In this document: in pieces, positions 22,091 to 34,593 of the stretch | Layout of the letters: each line of letters opens with the position of its first letter | Numbering within the stretch: the stretch's first letter is position 1 | Assembly (NCBI GenBank): GCA_030704615.1 | Contig: CM060731.1 | Location: 89,756,756-89,820,755 of the forward strand | Direction: 5' to 3' | DNA: 64,000 nucleotides | Source: Takakia lepidozioides | Taxonomy: Eukaryota; Streptophyta; Takakiopsida; Takakiales; Takakiaceae | The notes under the pieces: model-generated | Told to the model about the DNA's origin: nothing | Databases searched by the model: none | What the model saw: the letters and a program-made list of their open reading frames with translations, nothing else | Position numbers and translations under genes: made by a program

Positions 22091-22245
22091 CTTGCTCCAC
22101 CAGGGATCCTCGATGATGCGCCGTGTAAATCTGCTCCCCTGCTGCTACATGGTACTCGTGATGGCTGGCTCTTGGGATGCGCATTGGCGGTTAGGCAGAT
22201 TCTCCTCTGGCAGGCGACAAAGCGATGATCGCTTTGCTCAGACCC

Positions 22246-24403
22246 TCATGGTTCGGTCGGCTGGATATAAGCATCCTTATCTGTGAATGTAAACGGGTCA
22301 TACGCATTTTCGGGAGCATCATCGGATCCATCTTCACTATCGGAGGCAGATGATTTCCTCTGAGATGATTTTCTCTGAGGCTCAGTATCGTCACTCATCG
22401 AATCAGCCTCAGAAGCAGAGTCTTCGGAATGCAAATTCCTCTCATACCATGCTGCAGCATCATCCGCTGCCCCCTCACGTAGCAATCGGCAATTGGTATA
22501 CACATACACCAATTTGTCAGCCCTCGCGGGATTCAATCTGTTGCGAATCTTGTTGTGAACAAATGAGTAACTGCTCCAATTGCGTTCGCAAGATGAGGCA
22601 GAGCACACTTGAACAAGAATACGCTTCGCAATGGGAGCCAATGTTCTTGCTCCAACTCCAATCAGATCCCACCATTCATGTGACAACATATTGAGCTCTT
22701 TTGGATCCGGCATGTCCTCAAAAGGGTCGCGGCGATCTAAGAAGCATTTGTACTCGGATGTAGCTTTCTCTACATGGTTCGGCAGAGCCAGTCGCATGAG
22801 CACTTGCACGAGGCCGGCCTTGGCATCAGCATCGTCTCGGAGCATGGTATTATTGAGCAAGAATGGATTGAGCAAAGCCCCCACATAATGCAAGTCCGTT
22901 CGAACCATCGAATGACGGTCGTAAAATGCATCCTCAGCACTGTCCGCAAGTTCAGGTTCCAAGGAGAAGGGAGGATGTCTCAAGGATTGGACGTGCTTCT
23001 CAAGATTTTGCATTAGTAACCATGCCTTGCCCATTGCTGGTTGCTTTCCATCAAATTCCCACAAGACGATTAACACCGGCTCTACCATATAAACAAAGTT
23101 TTCACATTTCTTCCAAAAATCATCGCTGCGAATGCTATTTCGAACTTTTCGACTTTTGCCCAATGACTTGGCTTTTCTGGAGTCCCGCAATGTCCGTGTG
23201 TACGCATCCCATTGAGGATCGATGATGGTGTGTTCCAGACTGCTCTTCACCGTCACCAACCGATCCACCATCAAGAAGTTAGTGGCAAAACGAGTTTCGC
23301 CTGGATTGCGGAGGCTGTATTTGGGTTCGTGCCTCATATGTATTGTCAAAGGGATGTGGTGTGTGCGGATGAACGACACAACAGTCTTCGCTCGCTTGAC
23401 AAGTTGTTTCACCCACTGTTCTTTTTCCCAATTTTCCAAAAAGAGGTCAAGGATATGAGCAACACAACCTTGATAGTACATATGGGGATAACGTGCCAAC
23501 AACATGTCTGCAGTGTTTCTCATGTTAGCGGCATTGTCTGTGCATATTTGCACGATTCTATCACTTCCGACATGTTCGATGAAGTCCGTCAATAGTTGGC
23601 ATTGATAACGTCTATCTTTCTTCTCGCCGCTAGTATCGACCGATCCCAAGAATTGTTCCCCAGCTGGACATACGAGCATGACATTGAACAACGGTCTGTT
23701 TGTGACAGAACTCCAACCATCGGCACATATAGTGCTTCCATATTTTCTGATGCACTCGCCCGTCCTATCGTTGACCTTTTGGGTAAGCTCGGTCATGACG
23801 TCTTCTAGCAATCATGTGCGGAGATTGTGATAAGTCGGAGGCACGTACGTGGATCTGGACTTCGAGGTTGCTCTAACGGCAGAAACAAATGTCGGAAGCC
23901 TTGCCACATTAAATGGTATGTTGGCCTCGAAGAAAAACTGCGCCCATTTTTTATCCAACTGTCTTTTCGCAGACAAGTTAAGACCTTCTTGCATGGATTG
24001 CTACTCCGTTGAAGTGTATGGGTACAAAGAGGTGTTGAAACAGGTGTTGCTCCGGCACAATCCACTTGTCCAAGGACACCCGAAGCCTCACAAGAGTCAC
24101 CCTGGGTACTAATCGGGGCATCCTGACGGGAAGATGGAGTGTTCTGCTCAGAGATCATGTCCAGATCCAAAGACATTGGAATATTGCTTCCACACTGGGC
24201 AAAGTGGCTTTTTACCTGCATAGATGCTTTAAGGCATAAACCCACCCTAGCGCTCTCACACCTTTATAGCCGAGGTGAGCGAGCAACCGATCCTTACGAT
24301 AAGAAAGCTTTAATCCACATATGTTGCACTCAACACTACCAGTGGCACTGACAGTGTTCGGGATTGTCGTATACCAAGGGCTCCATTCCTCCTTCATCTT
24401 CAC
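22246..24403 (-). pseudogene. hAT-family transposase gene
   Basis: At the N-terminal end (24403-24212) is a BED-type zinc finger (CNICG, then a His in LLAHLGYKG). Next are linker frames and then LDKKWAQFFFEANIPFNVAR leading into a DUF659-like core (STICADGWSSVTNRPLFNV). The C-terminal hAT dimerisation motif is CSASSCERNWSSYSFVHNKI. The main 521-residue frame (23811-22246) is preceded in frame by a TGA (23812-23814), consistent with CGA. The BED and linker parts are in different frames, through introns or indels. hAT transposases cut and paste elements with 8-bp duplications. An acidic/Ser tail (SEDGSDDAPEN) follows the dimerisation region. Confidence 0.9.
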
Positions 24404-24714
24404 CCAATATCCACTCCCCTGGGACCTAGCGATGCAAGCAACAAAAAACAGTCACCTATAAATGAACATGTTGTGAATGTAGAGTGCAATGCGATAGCCC
24501 AACACTTCTACACCTGTCAGCAACCCAAGTGGATCGATGTGGGTTGTAGTGTTGAGCTTATACACAATCTGCTGAAGTGGCTTTGGTGGAAGCCACAACG
24601 GCAAAAGGTGCGCACCCTCCTCTTGGGCTACACTCTCGTTCAATGGAAGAGAACATCCAAAACAACCTCAAGTGTTTGCGCCAAAAGAAGTGAGGAGTTT
24701 GGTGACCCTCCTCC

Positions 24715-24724
24715 CTTATATATG
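24715..24724 (-). promoter_or_regulatory. TATA box of the hAT transposase gene
   Basis: CATATATAAG on the minus strand, between palindromic array C and the transposase gene. A possible first exon or leader follows at 24643-24452. Confidence 0.55.
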
Positions 24725-24831
24725 ATCCAAGAGGGATGAAAGTGAAATGAAAGTGAAATGAATAAATGACGAACCAATAGCGCCCACCCGAAAAAGGCTG
24801 TACAACCATATTTGTTGTAATTTTGAAATTA

Positions 24832-25700
24832 AGCGACCGCTAATACTACGGTCGCTATTTTTATTTTTTATGAAAAATAAGCTACCGCCACTACTCCGGT
24901 CGCTTTTATTTTGTGCAATATTGTGGTCACTTCTATTTTGTATATTTTTAAATTTAAGCGACCGCCCGTATGGCGGTCGCTTTTAATCTTTATATTTTCA
25001 AGTTTAAGCGACCTCCAGGCTGGCGGTCGCTTAAACTTAATATATATTTTAAAATTGACGCGACCGCCGGTTTGGTGGTCGCAAATATTGTATTGTTTTT
25101 AAAACAAGTGACCACCGGTGTGGCGGTCGCTTTTATTTTCATATGTTGCTTGTTTTTTTTATATAATTTTAAATTTACCGACCGCCATATGGCGGTGGTT
25201 TGTTTTTCTATATATATTTTAAATTAAGCGACCGCCCAATGGCGGTTGCTGTTTTTTTTTTTTTTTTTTTTTGAAATTATCCGACCGCCATATGGCGGTC
25301 GCTTGTTCTGTACATATTTACAAAATTGTGCGACCGCCAATACGGCAGTCACTTGTTTTCTTTTTTAAATTAAATGACCGCCAATGCGACCGCCAATCTT
25401 GTTTTTTTTATAAAATAAATTGAAGCGACCGCCAAGATAGCGCTCGCTATTTCTTTTTTTAATTCAAAAAATAAAACGACCGCCAGTGCGACTGCCAATC
25501 TTGCTTTTTTTTTAAAAAAAATTGAAGCGACCGCCAATATGGAGGTTGCTATTTCTTTTTGTATTTCGAAAAATAAAGCGACCGCCAGTGCGACCGCCAA
25601 TCTTGCTTTTTAAAAAAAAAATTGAAGCGACCGCCAATACGGCGGTCGCTATTTCTTTTTTAATTTCGAAAAACAAAGCGACCGCTTCTTAGCAGTCCTG
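24832..25700. repeat. Palindromic satellite array C
   Basis: About 14 units of the same hairpin with more T-rich spacers (TTTTTATAAATT types). The left units are more decayed (GCGACCGCTAATACTACGGTCGC). In the right half, two half-palindromes (GACCGCCAGTGCGACCGCC) alternate with full ones, so the unit is about 120 bp there. Confidence 0.9.
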
Positions 25701-26136
25701 AGCTCAATTGTTGGCACATCCAAGCACAGACTCATTCTAGAAGTAATTTTCCTGCATTGGCTCCATAAGGTTGGGTGGTCAATTGAGGAATAGCATGACA
25801 TGGAAGCATATGGTTCATGCTACCAAAATTAGGCAGACTGTGTCCCATCCACATTGGCTCCGTTTCATCCTCATTAACTCATCCACAACCATTCTACACT
25901 GATGACAACAACGTAAAATACCACATTAGCATGGCATTAAATCATCTAAAGACCATTGTAGACTGATGACCTGGACATTAATACATCCACAACCATTTCA
26001 GTATCTACAAACACTATCATTCTGCAACATTCACCAACAAACCCTAAACTCTCTTCTGCACCTCGCCTCGTCGCCCACACCATAATTGGAGATCGCGTTC
26101 ATTTTGTTAATTTTCAAAAATGTATTTGCCACCGTG
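25701..26136. other. Unique segment splitting the array
   Basis: About 430 bp without hairpin units, coding sequence or obvious repeats. It divides arrays C and D and may be an insertion. Confidence 0.45.
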
Positions 26137-26500
26137 GAACCGCCAATACGGCAGTCGCTTGTTTTCTTTTTTAAATTAGGCGACCGCCAATACGACTGTC
26201 AATCTTGTTTTTTTTTTTAAATAAATTGAAGCGATCGCCAACATAGCGGTCGGTATTTGTTTTTTTAATTCGAAAAATAAAGCGACCGCCAGTGCGACCG
26301 CCAATCTTGTTTTTAAAAAAAAAAACATTTGAAGCAATCGCCAATATGGCGGTCGTTATTTCTTTTTCTATTTCGAAAAATAAAGCGACCGCCAGTGTGA
26401 CCGCCAATCTTGCTTTAAAAAAAATAAAAATTTAAGCGACCGCCAATACGGCGGTCGCTATTTCTTTTTTAATTTCAAAAAATAAAGCGAATTGTCGGTC
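26137..26500. repeat. Palindromic satellite array D
   Basis: Continuation of array C with the same alternating half and full palindromes and T-runs. It is followed by the CGTCACGT-rich right subterminal block of the composite element. Confidence 0.9.
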
Positions 26501-26604
26501 GTGTTCATGTTGTTAATTTTTAAAATGTATTTGCCACCGCCACCGTGTCGGCGACGTGGCTGCTTAAGTGGCAGTATTTTACCTGTTACTATTTTACCAA
26601 AATA

Positions 26605-26690
26605 TTCCTCGAACCTGACGTGACGGAGGTCCCGTCAGCGTCAGGTCTGACGTGACCTGACGCTGACGGACGGACGTGACGCTGATAACC
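26605..26690. repeat. Right subterminal CGTGACG-rich block
   Basis: Repeats of CTGACG, CGTGACG and TCAGCGTCAGG ending in CTGATAACC. It mirrors the left block at 12270-12350. Confidence 0.6.
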
Positions 26691-26949
26691 GGGCCATGGG
26701 AGACCTCCCGTATTACACATCAGTAACAACATCGCGAGGATACAGTTTACAAAGTCAGATTAAAAAAGGGCCACCGTTGAAATAGACATATAAAAGTACA
26801 TTCCGCTAGGGAAAAAAATACGATATTCGGACCCCGACATATCCTTATCAGATAACGAACCAAATTGGGACTCATAACTATATTATTCAATGAGCGCTAT
26901 GGTGAATGAGAATATTAATCATGTCAATCTGCAATAGTCAAGAATCTGT

Positions 26950-26971
26950 AGCACGGGAGATCTCCCGTGCT
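26950..26971. repeat. Perfect copy of the dispersed palindrome
   Basis: A 22-bp perfect palindrome with core GCACGGGAGATCTCCCGTGC, the best representative of the family. Other copies near here are at about 26695-26715 (at the composite border), 27183-27203, 27992-28013, 29170-29189 and 29382-29403. Confidence 0.95.
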
Positions 26972-27180
26972 ATGTGCGGAAAATACAATCAACTAGACTA
27001 AACTTTCACTGAGATGCAGGCAGTCCAGGTTCAAATCGCTAGAGATATAGATGTTCAGAAATTGAAAGTTCCAAATGGTCGACACAGAGAATTCAAGGTC
27101 AACTTCTGATTGTGAAAGGAGCTCCCACAAAATCCTGGCAATCACCAGTAAGATCAACATTTATACATATTGTCGTCAAA

Positions 27181-29070
27181 TTAGCACGGGAGATCTCCCG
27201 TGCACCTCTGTACACTGTGCTTAATCAGACTCACTTTGATCGTTCGCAGCATATAGATTTGCTTTCGCTTTAACTGCTTTGGCCTTTCCAATACGTCTAG
27301 ACTCAACTTGGAGGTGTTCTTCCGAAGTCGCATTGTCCACACCACACTGTTCGTATGTATCCACTTTGGTGGATCAGATTCATTGAACTCCCAAGCTTTG
27401 TCCCAACAGTTTCTATACCTGTCCACATCCTCCGCTGCAGCACTTTTAGGTCTCCACCACTCCAGAAGGACTTGCCGATATCTCTCATCTGAATGGTCAC
27501 GAACAACATCATAGATTACCACACCCATCCAAACTGGATATGTCTCTGTGTCTGGTGGTCGAATAAGTACGAAGTTTCCAATTTCAATATCTTTGAATGG
27601 GTTCATCGGCTCTTTAGGTCTCTGACTCTTTGGCCCACAATAGGGATCCAGCTAGTTACGATCTTCCTCCTCTGACTCCTCCTGACTCTCACATTCAACC
27701 CTAATCCCATCTATGTCATGGTTATCTTTCCACAAAGTCAAAGGCCAAAACCCCTCCTCATGTTTGTCCTTTGGCTCAGGCAATGGCTTACCAAGTTCAA
27801 TAAAAACATCCTTCCAATACTCATCGTAGTTCTTTATGATATTTTCGTAGTTCTTGTCGAGATCCATCCCAAGTCTCCAGAATTCACGGTACTTCGAAAG
27901 GCCATTTACAATACTGGCATTTTTTTCCCTGGCGTCTGGCTTTATTCCCCAAATAGGGTGCAGTGGAATAGGTTCCGGGACCCCCTGGGGTAGCAGGGGA
28001 GACCTCCCGTCCTCAGTGACCTTCCACATTTTGACTGCACCCTGCTTCGGAAGCCAGTCAGCGTTGGTTGCCGATTTCTTATACTTCATTACAGGCCAAC
28101 CGTCACAATCCACATAGAACTTGAAGATGTGCATTTCAGATGTGCCGATTAGCGCATCGCTCCCATCAATAATATATCCATCCACAAACTTCTTGAAGTT
28201 TGCGACCTCCTGTATCAGTTGAGGGATAAATGACAAGTTTTGAGACTCCATAAAGAGGCGCATGAGATTCGGAAGGATATATGTGCTCTTTTGTTTCAAC
28301 TTCTTCGACAGATAACTAAAGTATGCATCAATATCCTTGTGGGTGTGACCAACCATCAGGAATCCAAGCTGGATCTCTTCAAAAACACCTCTCGCCATCA
28401 AGAGTGATAAAAAAGCAAGCATCCAGCGATTTTTTTTCTTTCTTGAAGAATTGTCCATTTGCAGGTATAGTCGACGGGGTAATGGCTTGGTTCAAACAGG
28501 GCCTTGGGATACCCTAGGCTTCGATGCTTTCTCACATCGAGACTTTCCCCTCATGAGAGTTTCGAAAAATGAGTTCTGCATTGGATGATCGAAAATTTCT
28601 CTTGAGTCTCGACATGTGGGCTTCTCAAGAGCGTGAAGACAACGAGCCAAGGAGCTGATTGTCAAGTTAGGGTCACTTGGCCAGAACTCGTTCGTGAACT
28701 AAGCATAAGCACTGTCACCATGGCCATGAGTCACCATACCTGTTAGGGATATAGGTAGCTGACCGAGACCAGATGTCATATTGTTTGTTACGAGGAGCCG
28801 GGGCAACGCAGTCTTCGAATGATCCATCTTATCGTGTATAATACACAGAAACTCCTCACCCATCATCGTTGATTCATTTCGCCAACTATGATAAAGCCTG
28901 CGACATGACTCCTGATGCTTCAAATGTCTCTCAAATTTTGTTTTGTGCTTTCTCTGCTCCTTAGTTCCGCTGACTGACTTCTGGATAAGGTCTTTGAACA
29001 TCTCACAATTTGTGCAGTTCGCGAATTTTCCACCAGGTTTCCGAACCTCAACATTCCCAAAAAGTTTCAT
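27181..29070 (-). pseudogene. DUF7869-like protein gene, main exon(s)
   Basis: One frame from about 29120 to 27181 interrupted by TGA 29071-29073, TAG 28699-28701, TGA 28492-28494 and TAG 27652-27654, all consistent with C-to-T. In order it has a two-Cys segment (FANCTNC), HDKMDHSKTALPRL, MVTHGHGD, FWPSDPNLTISSLARCL, MDNSSRKKKNRW and the hallmark FLMVGHTHKDIDAYFSYLS (about 28360). After the last stop comes a BAH/chromo-like tail (GNFVLIRPPD, YPVWMGVVIYDVV). The G-H-T-H-x-D-I-D motif is typical of DUF7869 proteins, often found in mobile-element settings. Their biochemical function is not known to me. One dispersed palindrome (27992-28013) lies inside the coding frame. Confidence 0.75.
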
Positions 29071-29326
29071 TCAAATTCGGCTAATTCCAGACTTCGACAA
29101 TGCCTTCAAGCCCATTCGTTTGTTTGCTTGATCCAATTGTCAACAATATATAGAGTTGGTATTCTATTTAGGACGGGAGACTCCCGTGGAGATTGAAATT
29201 GAGATCGAATTTCCAATATCTATATCCAAGAGATATGAAAATTTGATAGATGCAAAAAGAACGACAGACACAAAATTTCGTTCTTAAATAGATGGACAAA
29301 TTCGCTCGGAACGATCCATCAATGGA

Positions 29327-29983
29327 CTATCGGTTATTTTGCTGACGATTGATATCGACTATGAGCACGTGTAGCAGAATGATTACGGGAGATCTCCCGT
29401 GACATACGCTCCTTGAAAGTAGAAAAATATTTATAGAGGCAGAATCGGATTTGGTTGGAAAGCAGTATCCAACCTTATTGGACTGTCGGTTCAGCTCCTT
29501 CCAATTCATCTCCACCGGCAGCAACTTCAGAACATCTTGTCTTCCTTCTCCGATACCTCTCATTTTATGAGGCATGAGGTCACTGTTTTTGGAAATCAGC
29601 GATAACAAATTCGCCTCGGCTTGCACGGTTTTTGCTCGGGGTTTCTTCATTCCTCTATTTCCATGCATTGACGAGATGTATCCATCATTACTCTTCCTCT
29701 TGTATCCATGGTACGTTGACCTTCCGATTCCATGGATTGTCCACCACGCCTTCTCACAGACCTCAACTCCTTCCATTGTAAGGTAGGCATGACAACCTGG
29801 TAGTCGGTGTAGTCGTCGTGGGATGTCAAACCCTAACTCTCTCTTTGCATCAAAAGAAGATGCCAAGAACTTACTGCGGATAGCCTTAGTTTTTTCCCAG
29901 CTGAAGTGTTGACAACAGTTTCGAGCACAACAACTCACAGAACTTACTGCTTGAATTGACTCCGAATTTAAGAGTCGGATCAA
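29327..29983 (-). pseudogene. DUF7869-like protein gene, N-terminal exon
   Basis: The frame carries CCARNCCQHFSWEKTKAIR, RELGFDIPRR and VCEKAWWTIHGIGRSTYHGY. This is the usual N-terminal pattern of the same protein family (a Cys pair, then the VC..A....G.....Y element). The frame differs from the main exon and the gap (about 29080-29440) holds two palindromes, so an intron is likely. The real exon probably ends near 29440; the remaining codons translate intron and palindrome. Confidence 0.65.
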
Positions 29984-30092
29984 TTTCTTCCCTCTGGAGT
30001 TCTCATCTCCCTTTCGAACTCATTTCAAACATTTATAACTCCTTCAAAGTGGTCATCCTCTGTGTCTGACTCGTGCTCTTCATAAAATTTTG

Positions 30093-30838
30093 TGTCGCGC
30101 ACCTCACTTCGGTAAACTCCCCCCCCCCTCAAGTCATAGTTACTCGCTTGATGCGCGCGCCTAACTCCCAACCTGGCCGCCGGGCCAACTTGGAGCTCTG
30201 GCTGCTCACCGGGGCATAACGGTCCCCATTTGATCTCCCAAAGAACCCTCCAACGATTTGGAACCAGCGGAATTCCCTTTGGTAGTTGGCAGTCCGGAAC
30301 AGCTCCCCACTCTTTGGTCGCTTTCCGGCTCGCTCGCTTACCGGCTCGCTCGCTTACTCACTAGTTTTTGGTCACCAACGGGCTTGCACCGTTCTCGGGG
30401 TTACTACTCCCTATATATACTTCTGTAGCTGTCCGCGGGGGTTTCACAAACAACCATGTCATTTTATGGCAAACCACCACGAACACCCTCGACTCCCGGT
30501 GATGAGTCGCGGTGAGTCTTGGCCCACCCACCACGGCCCCTATGGACCATGATGAGTCCCAAGACTCCCCACGACTCCCACCACGAGGTCTCCGCCCCAG
30601 GGTGAGTCCTATGTCACCCCCACTAAGTCCCGCTAAGCTACCACCACCCCTTGTGGAGCCACCCCCACCGCAACCCGGTGTGCGGGGCTCCACCTAGTGA
30701 GCGCCTCCGCCTCCTTGAGTGCCTTGGGCACTCAAGGGTGCTTCAGCCCCCCATACCTATCGCTGCCACTGCCCCCACCATAGGGGCAGCCCCTCTTGTG
30801 TCCCGACCCCCCTGCCCTCAAGGCAAAGGGCCGCGACA
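30093..30838 (-). repeat. 3' LTR of the chromovirus
   Basis: Nearly identical to 36354-37076 except for small indels, notably a duplicated CCGGCTCGCTCGCTTA block near 30340. A TATATATA promoter-like motif lies at about 30411-30420. Confidence 0.95.
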
Positions 30839-30850
30839 CACACCCCTACC
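30839..30850 (-). promoter_or_regulatory. Polypurine tract of the chromovirus
   Basis: On the minus strand GGTAGGGGTG directly precedes the 3' LTR. This is the expected plus-strand priming site for reverse transcription. Confidence 0.6.
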
Positions 30851-31745
30851 AACAGGGAGTCGATGTCCTCATCGGCTTGTCCATTTTGTGGAAACGGACA
30901 TCCAAGTTGTGGCGTCCCACATCAAGGAGTTTGTTTCCGTACCATGGCGTCCCATGGCAAAGAACCAAACCCCACACTTGACTCTACTCTCCACTAGCTA
31001 GTTCGGCCGACTTCCTCCAAGTCCCGGCCAAGGGTGGAGCCTCTCAAGCTCCTCCCAGTGCACTCTTCTTGGCCTACTTCAAGGCCAAGGAACGATCCTC
31101 CCCGAGGATCGAATCGCCTTACTGCAACAACATTGCTTGCGACCGCTCATGATACCGCTTTTGGCATCACCTTGAGCAAGGGTTCACCTCAAACCTTCTT
31201 TGACTAGGAAGATAACCTTGAACCAACCGCGCGCCCCAATCACTACAATTGGGTCCGCCTTGGAATGCTGGCCTGAGGTACGGGAACACGCCGAAGCCGC
31301 ACTACGACTTCGTCCCGAGGCTACACGATTATAGTACGTGAACGGAAGCACATAGCTTCCGCGTTAGCCCGCACTGCAAAGCAACCCCCTCGGTAGCGCA
31401 GTTATAGTATGCGCACGCGCCAGGTGCGCACTAGCACGTGAACTCCTAAAGAAGGTGCAAGTTTCCTTGCCCCTTGGATGGGAGTCACCCGATTTCGGCA
31501 CTGCGCAAACACACGATTAACCCAATTTACCTCTCCCACTTTTGTAAGCTAGCATGCATTCTACACACTAGCCAACCACACCATGCATCACCATTCCAAA
31601 CAAAATAGGTCGCACAACATTTGGAACCCATTTCCTTTATAACAAATTTTTTGTACAATACAAGTTTTTGCAATCGGATTCCTAAGCTAGCTAAGCCGGG
31701 CTAAGCATGCATTTCCTCCCCCACGCTCCAAGGTTGATGTCCCCA
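30851..31745 (-). other. 3' untranslated region of the chromovirus
   Basis: About 900 bp between the end of the chromodomain frame and the 3' LTR. I see no coding sequence or repeat structure. Confidence 0.6.
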
Positions 31746-32765
31746 TCAACGCTTCTTCCGCTTTTGAGGTCGCCCTTCGAAAACTGCAACCGCCTCGGAT
31801 GCGTTTCCCATTTCTGAGGCACGCACCCAAGATGCCTCCACATGATGATAGCCCTTCCATTTGACGAGATACTCCGTTTCTCGGTTCTTGAACCTCCTCG
31901 ACTTAAGTACTGCCTCCACCTCGTACTCAGGTTCATCCAACAGCAGAGGTGGCGGACGCAACACTTGATGCCGATTCGGACGCGCTTCATCTTTGAAGTA
32001 AGGCTTCAAAAGGGAGACGTGGAATACTGGATGCACCTTGTTGTTTGCCGACAGCTCCAATTCATACACATCCTCATTCATAACCTTCCGGATGCGAAAG
32101 GGTCCCGCATACGGAGGTACGAACTTTGGACTCACTTCCGGAGGTAGTCGGAAATTCTTGATGTTCAACCAGACCTCCGTGCCTGCCTCAAACTTCACTT
32201 CCCTCCGCTTCCGATTCGCCTGCCTTTCATACCGTTTCCTAGCTTTGGCAATGTTGTACTTTGCGAGCTTCAACAAACGCTCGCGTTTTTCCAGTACCGC
32301 CGCTACTGCCGGTTCCTCAACGTCCTGGGCGGCCCAACTTGTCGGCACCAGAGGTGCTTTTCCATAGACCAATACGAAAGGGGAAACTCCCGTTGCGGAG
32401 TGTTCTGTGTTATTATAACAGAACTCTGCCGCGTCTAAGTGTTCCACCCAGTCTGATTGGTCTGCCGACACGTAATTCCGCAAGATCTGCTTCACTACGG
32501 AATTCACTCTTTCCGTTTGGCCGTCCGTCGTAGGTCGAAAGGCGGTGCTCATCTTCAGCCTCGTCCCCATCTTCTTCCAAAGTGTCCTCCAAAATTTACT
32601 CGTAAACTTTGGATCGCGGTCCGAGACAATATCCTTCGGGACTCCATGATGTTTTAAGACGTGGGCGAAAGTAAAGTCGCCCTGTCTCCTGCGCCGTTGC
32701 CGTCTCCTTGGTGGGGATGAAATGGCCCATTTTACTGAACCTATCCACCACCACCATGATTGCAT
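31746..32765 (-). pseudogene. Integrase catalytic end and chromodomain
   Basis: Continues the pol frame after a 1-nt shift near 32690. It has [12 protein letters not shown] (second catalytic Asp), PTTDGQTERVN (catalytic Glu), the GPY/F-type region (PYAGPFRIRKV), VHPVFHVSLLKPY and a chromodomain (YEVEAVLKSRR, then EYLVKWKGYHHVEASW). Chromodomains of chromoviruses bind modified histone H3 and steer integration to heterochromatin, which is known for the family. Positions of the aromatic cage residues appear kept. A basic tail ends the protein. Confidence 0.9.
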
Positions 32766-34593
32766 CGAATCCTTTTGACAGCGGCATAGCAGTCATGAAA
32801 TCCATCGAGACGCTTTCCCAAGTCCCCTCTGGAATCGGCAAGGGTTGTAACAGCCCCGCTTGCTTTTTGTACTCGCTCCGGTTTTGTTGGCATGTGGTGC
32901 ATGTCTTGACATACTCCTCTGCCTCCTCCCTCAGTTTGGGCCAGAAATACTCTTTCTTCAAGAGTGCCGCAGTGCGCTTGGCTCCGCCGTGGCCCGCAAG
33001 CGGGCTATCATGGCATTCTCTCAAGAGGCTATCTCTGATCCCTCCCTTCGGCACGTAGAGACGCTTTTGCTTATACCGGAGCAGTCCATTTTGCAAGTGG
33101 AACTGCGATTTAACCCCCATCCTCAAGTCCTGCATCACGGACTTCGCCAGCTCATCCTTCCGGCAAGCCTTCCGGATCTTCCTTTGGAGCGCCGTCTCGC
33201 CCCTGTACACCAACAAGAGCTGCTGCTTTCTACTTAAAGCATCGGCCACCACGTTGTCCCGTCCCGGTTTGTACTGGATATCCACGTCGAACACCGCCAA
33301 AGTATCTTGCCACCTAAGTTGTTTTGGGGACAACTTGGGCTGCGTGGCAAAATACTTCACCGTGACATTGTCCGTGAACACCTTCACTGGGTTGGAACCA
33401 ACATAGTGGCGCCAAAGCTCAAGACAGTGCACCACCGCCTTCATCTCTTTCTCGTGCGTCGGCCACCGTCGCTCCACTTCATTCAGTTTCTTACTTTCGT
33501 AAGCCACTGGACGTCCATCTTGCATCAGTACACCCCCAATCGCGAAGTCCGACGCATCTGTATGAATCTCAAACGGACGATCGAACTCCGGGATTTTCAA
33601 GACTGGAGCTTCCGCCATCCGCTGCTTCAATTCAGCAAAAGCTTGGCCACAAAAGGTGTTCCATGCCCAGACTTTGGATTTACACAGAAGGTCTGACAGC
33701 GGCCCCGCGATCTTGGCGAAATTTCTCACATACTTCCGGTAGTAGGAGGCGAGTCCTAGGAAGGATCGCACTCCCGGGACCGAAGTCGGAGGCTCCCAGT
33801 CCCAGATTGCCCTCACCTTCCTGTCATCCATTTTGATCCTATCTTGTGTAATCACATGCCCCAGGAACTCCACTTTTGTGACCCCGAATTCGCACTTTGA
33901 AGCTTTGGCATACAGCTTCCCTTCCCGCAATTTCTGGAACACCCTTTTGAGGTGCTCCAGGTGCTCCTCCTTTGTTTTCGAATACACCAAGATGTCGTCG
34001 ATGTACACGATCACAAAGTCATCCAACCACTCCTGGAAAAGGCTGTTCATCAGCATGCTAAAGGTCGCGGGAGCGTTGGTGAGTCCAAAAGGCATCACCA
34101 AGAACTCATATGAACCATACCTTGTCCTGCACGCGGTCTTCTCCTCATCTCCTTCCGCCACTCGAATTTGATGATAGCCGGAGCGCAGATCGATCCGGCT
34201 GAAATACTTCGCTCCTGCCAACCGATCGAAAAGGTCGTCGATCATTGGCAAAGGGTACCGGTTTTTTACAGTCACCTTATTCAAAGCCCTGTAATCGACA
34301 CACATCCGCAGCGTCCCATCCTTCTTGTCTGCGAATAGCACCGGGGCTCCGTAAGGTGACTTACTCGGCCGGATGTACCCCTTTGACATTAGATCTTTGA
34401 GCTGAGTCTTTAGCTCGACCAACTCTCTGTGGCTCAACCGGTAGGGCGCCTTGGCAGGCGGTTCCGATCCCGGTATCACCTCAATCTTAAGGTCAACTCC
34501 TCTTCGCGGTGGCAAGCCGCTTGGTAAATCCTCCGACATCACACTGGTATTTCTCCAAAATCCCCTTGATCTAATCTGGGCTCGGCTCCCCAT
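32690..34593 (-). pseudogene. Chromovirus RT, RNase H and integrase N-terminus
   Basis: The longest uninterrupted frame in the window (665 codons). RT has [46 protein letters not shown] and the YIDD box. RNase H has [16 protein letters not shown] and ends in VVADALSRK. The integrase zinc module is H-x4-H ([10 protein letters not shown]) with CTTCQQN, followed by the first catalytic Asp in SMDFMTAMP. The frame upstream joins protease with a shift near 34545, and the downstream part joins 32765-31746 after a 1-nt shift near 32690. Confidence 0.95.

Larger units (their letters stand above)
12269..26699. mobile_element. Composite hAT-type element with kinase-like, RING and transposase genes
   Basis: About 14.4 kb bounded by the 7-bp direct repeat GAGACCT (12262-12268 and 26700-26706). 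The repeat falls inside a copy of the dispersed palindrome, so it may not be a true target duplication. Both ends carry inverted GTTATCA-like motifs and runs rich in GACGTGACG/CGTCACGT (12280-12350 and 26605-26690). Inside are palindromic arrays, a plus-strand kinase-like gene, a minus-strand RING gene and a minus-strand hAT transposase gene. Each gene sits downstream of an array and a TATA box. Whether it moved as one unit or grew by nesting is not settled. The offset of the GTTATCA motif from the two borders is a weak point. Confidence 0.55.

Noticed and set aside
30361-31001. Overlapping Pro/Gly-rich frames in the LTR and its duplicate at 36601-37290
   Set aside because: They lie within LTR sequence on both strands, and both LTR copies show the same frames.
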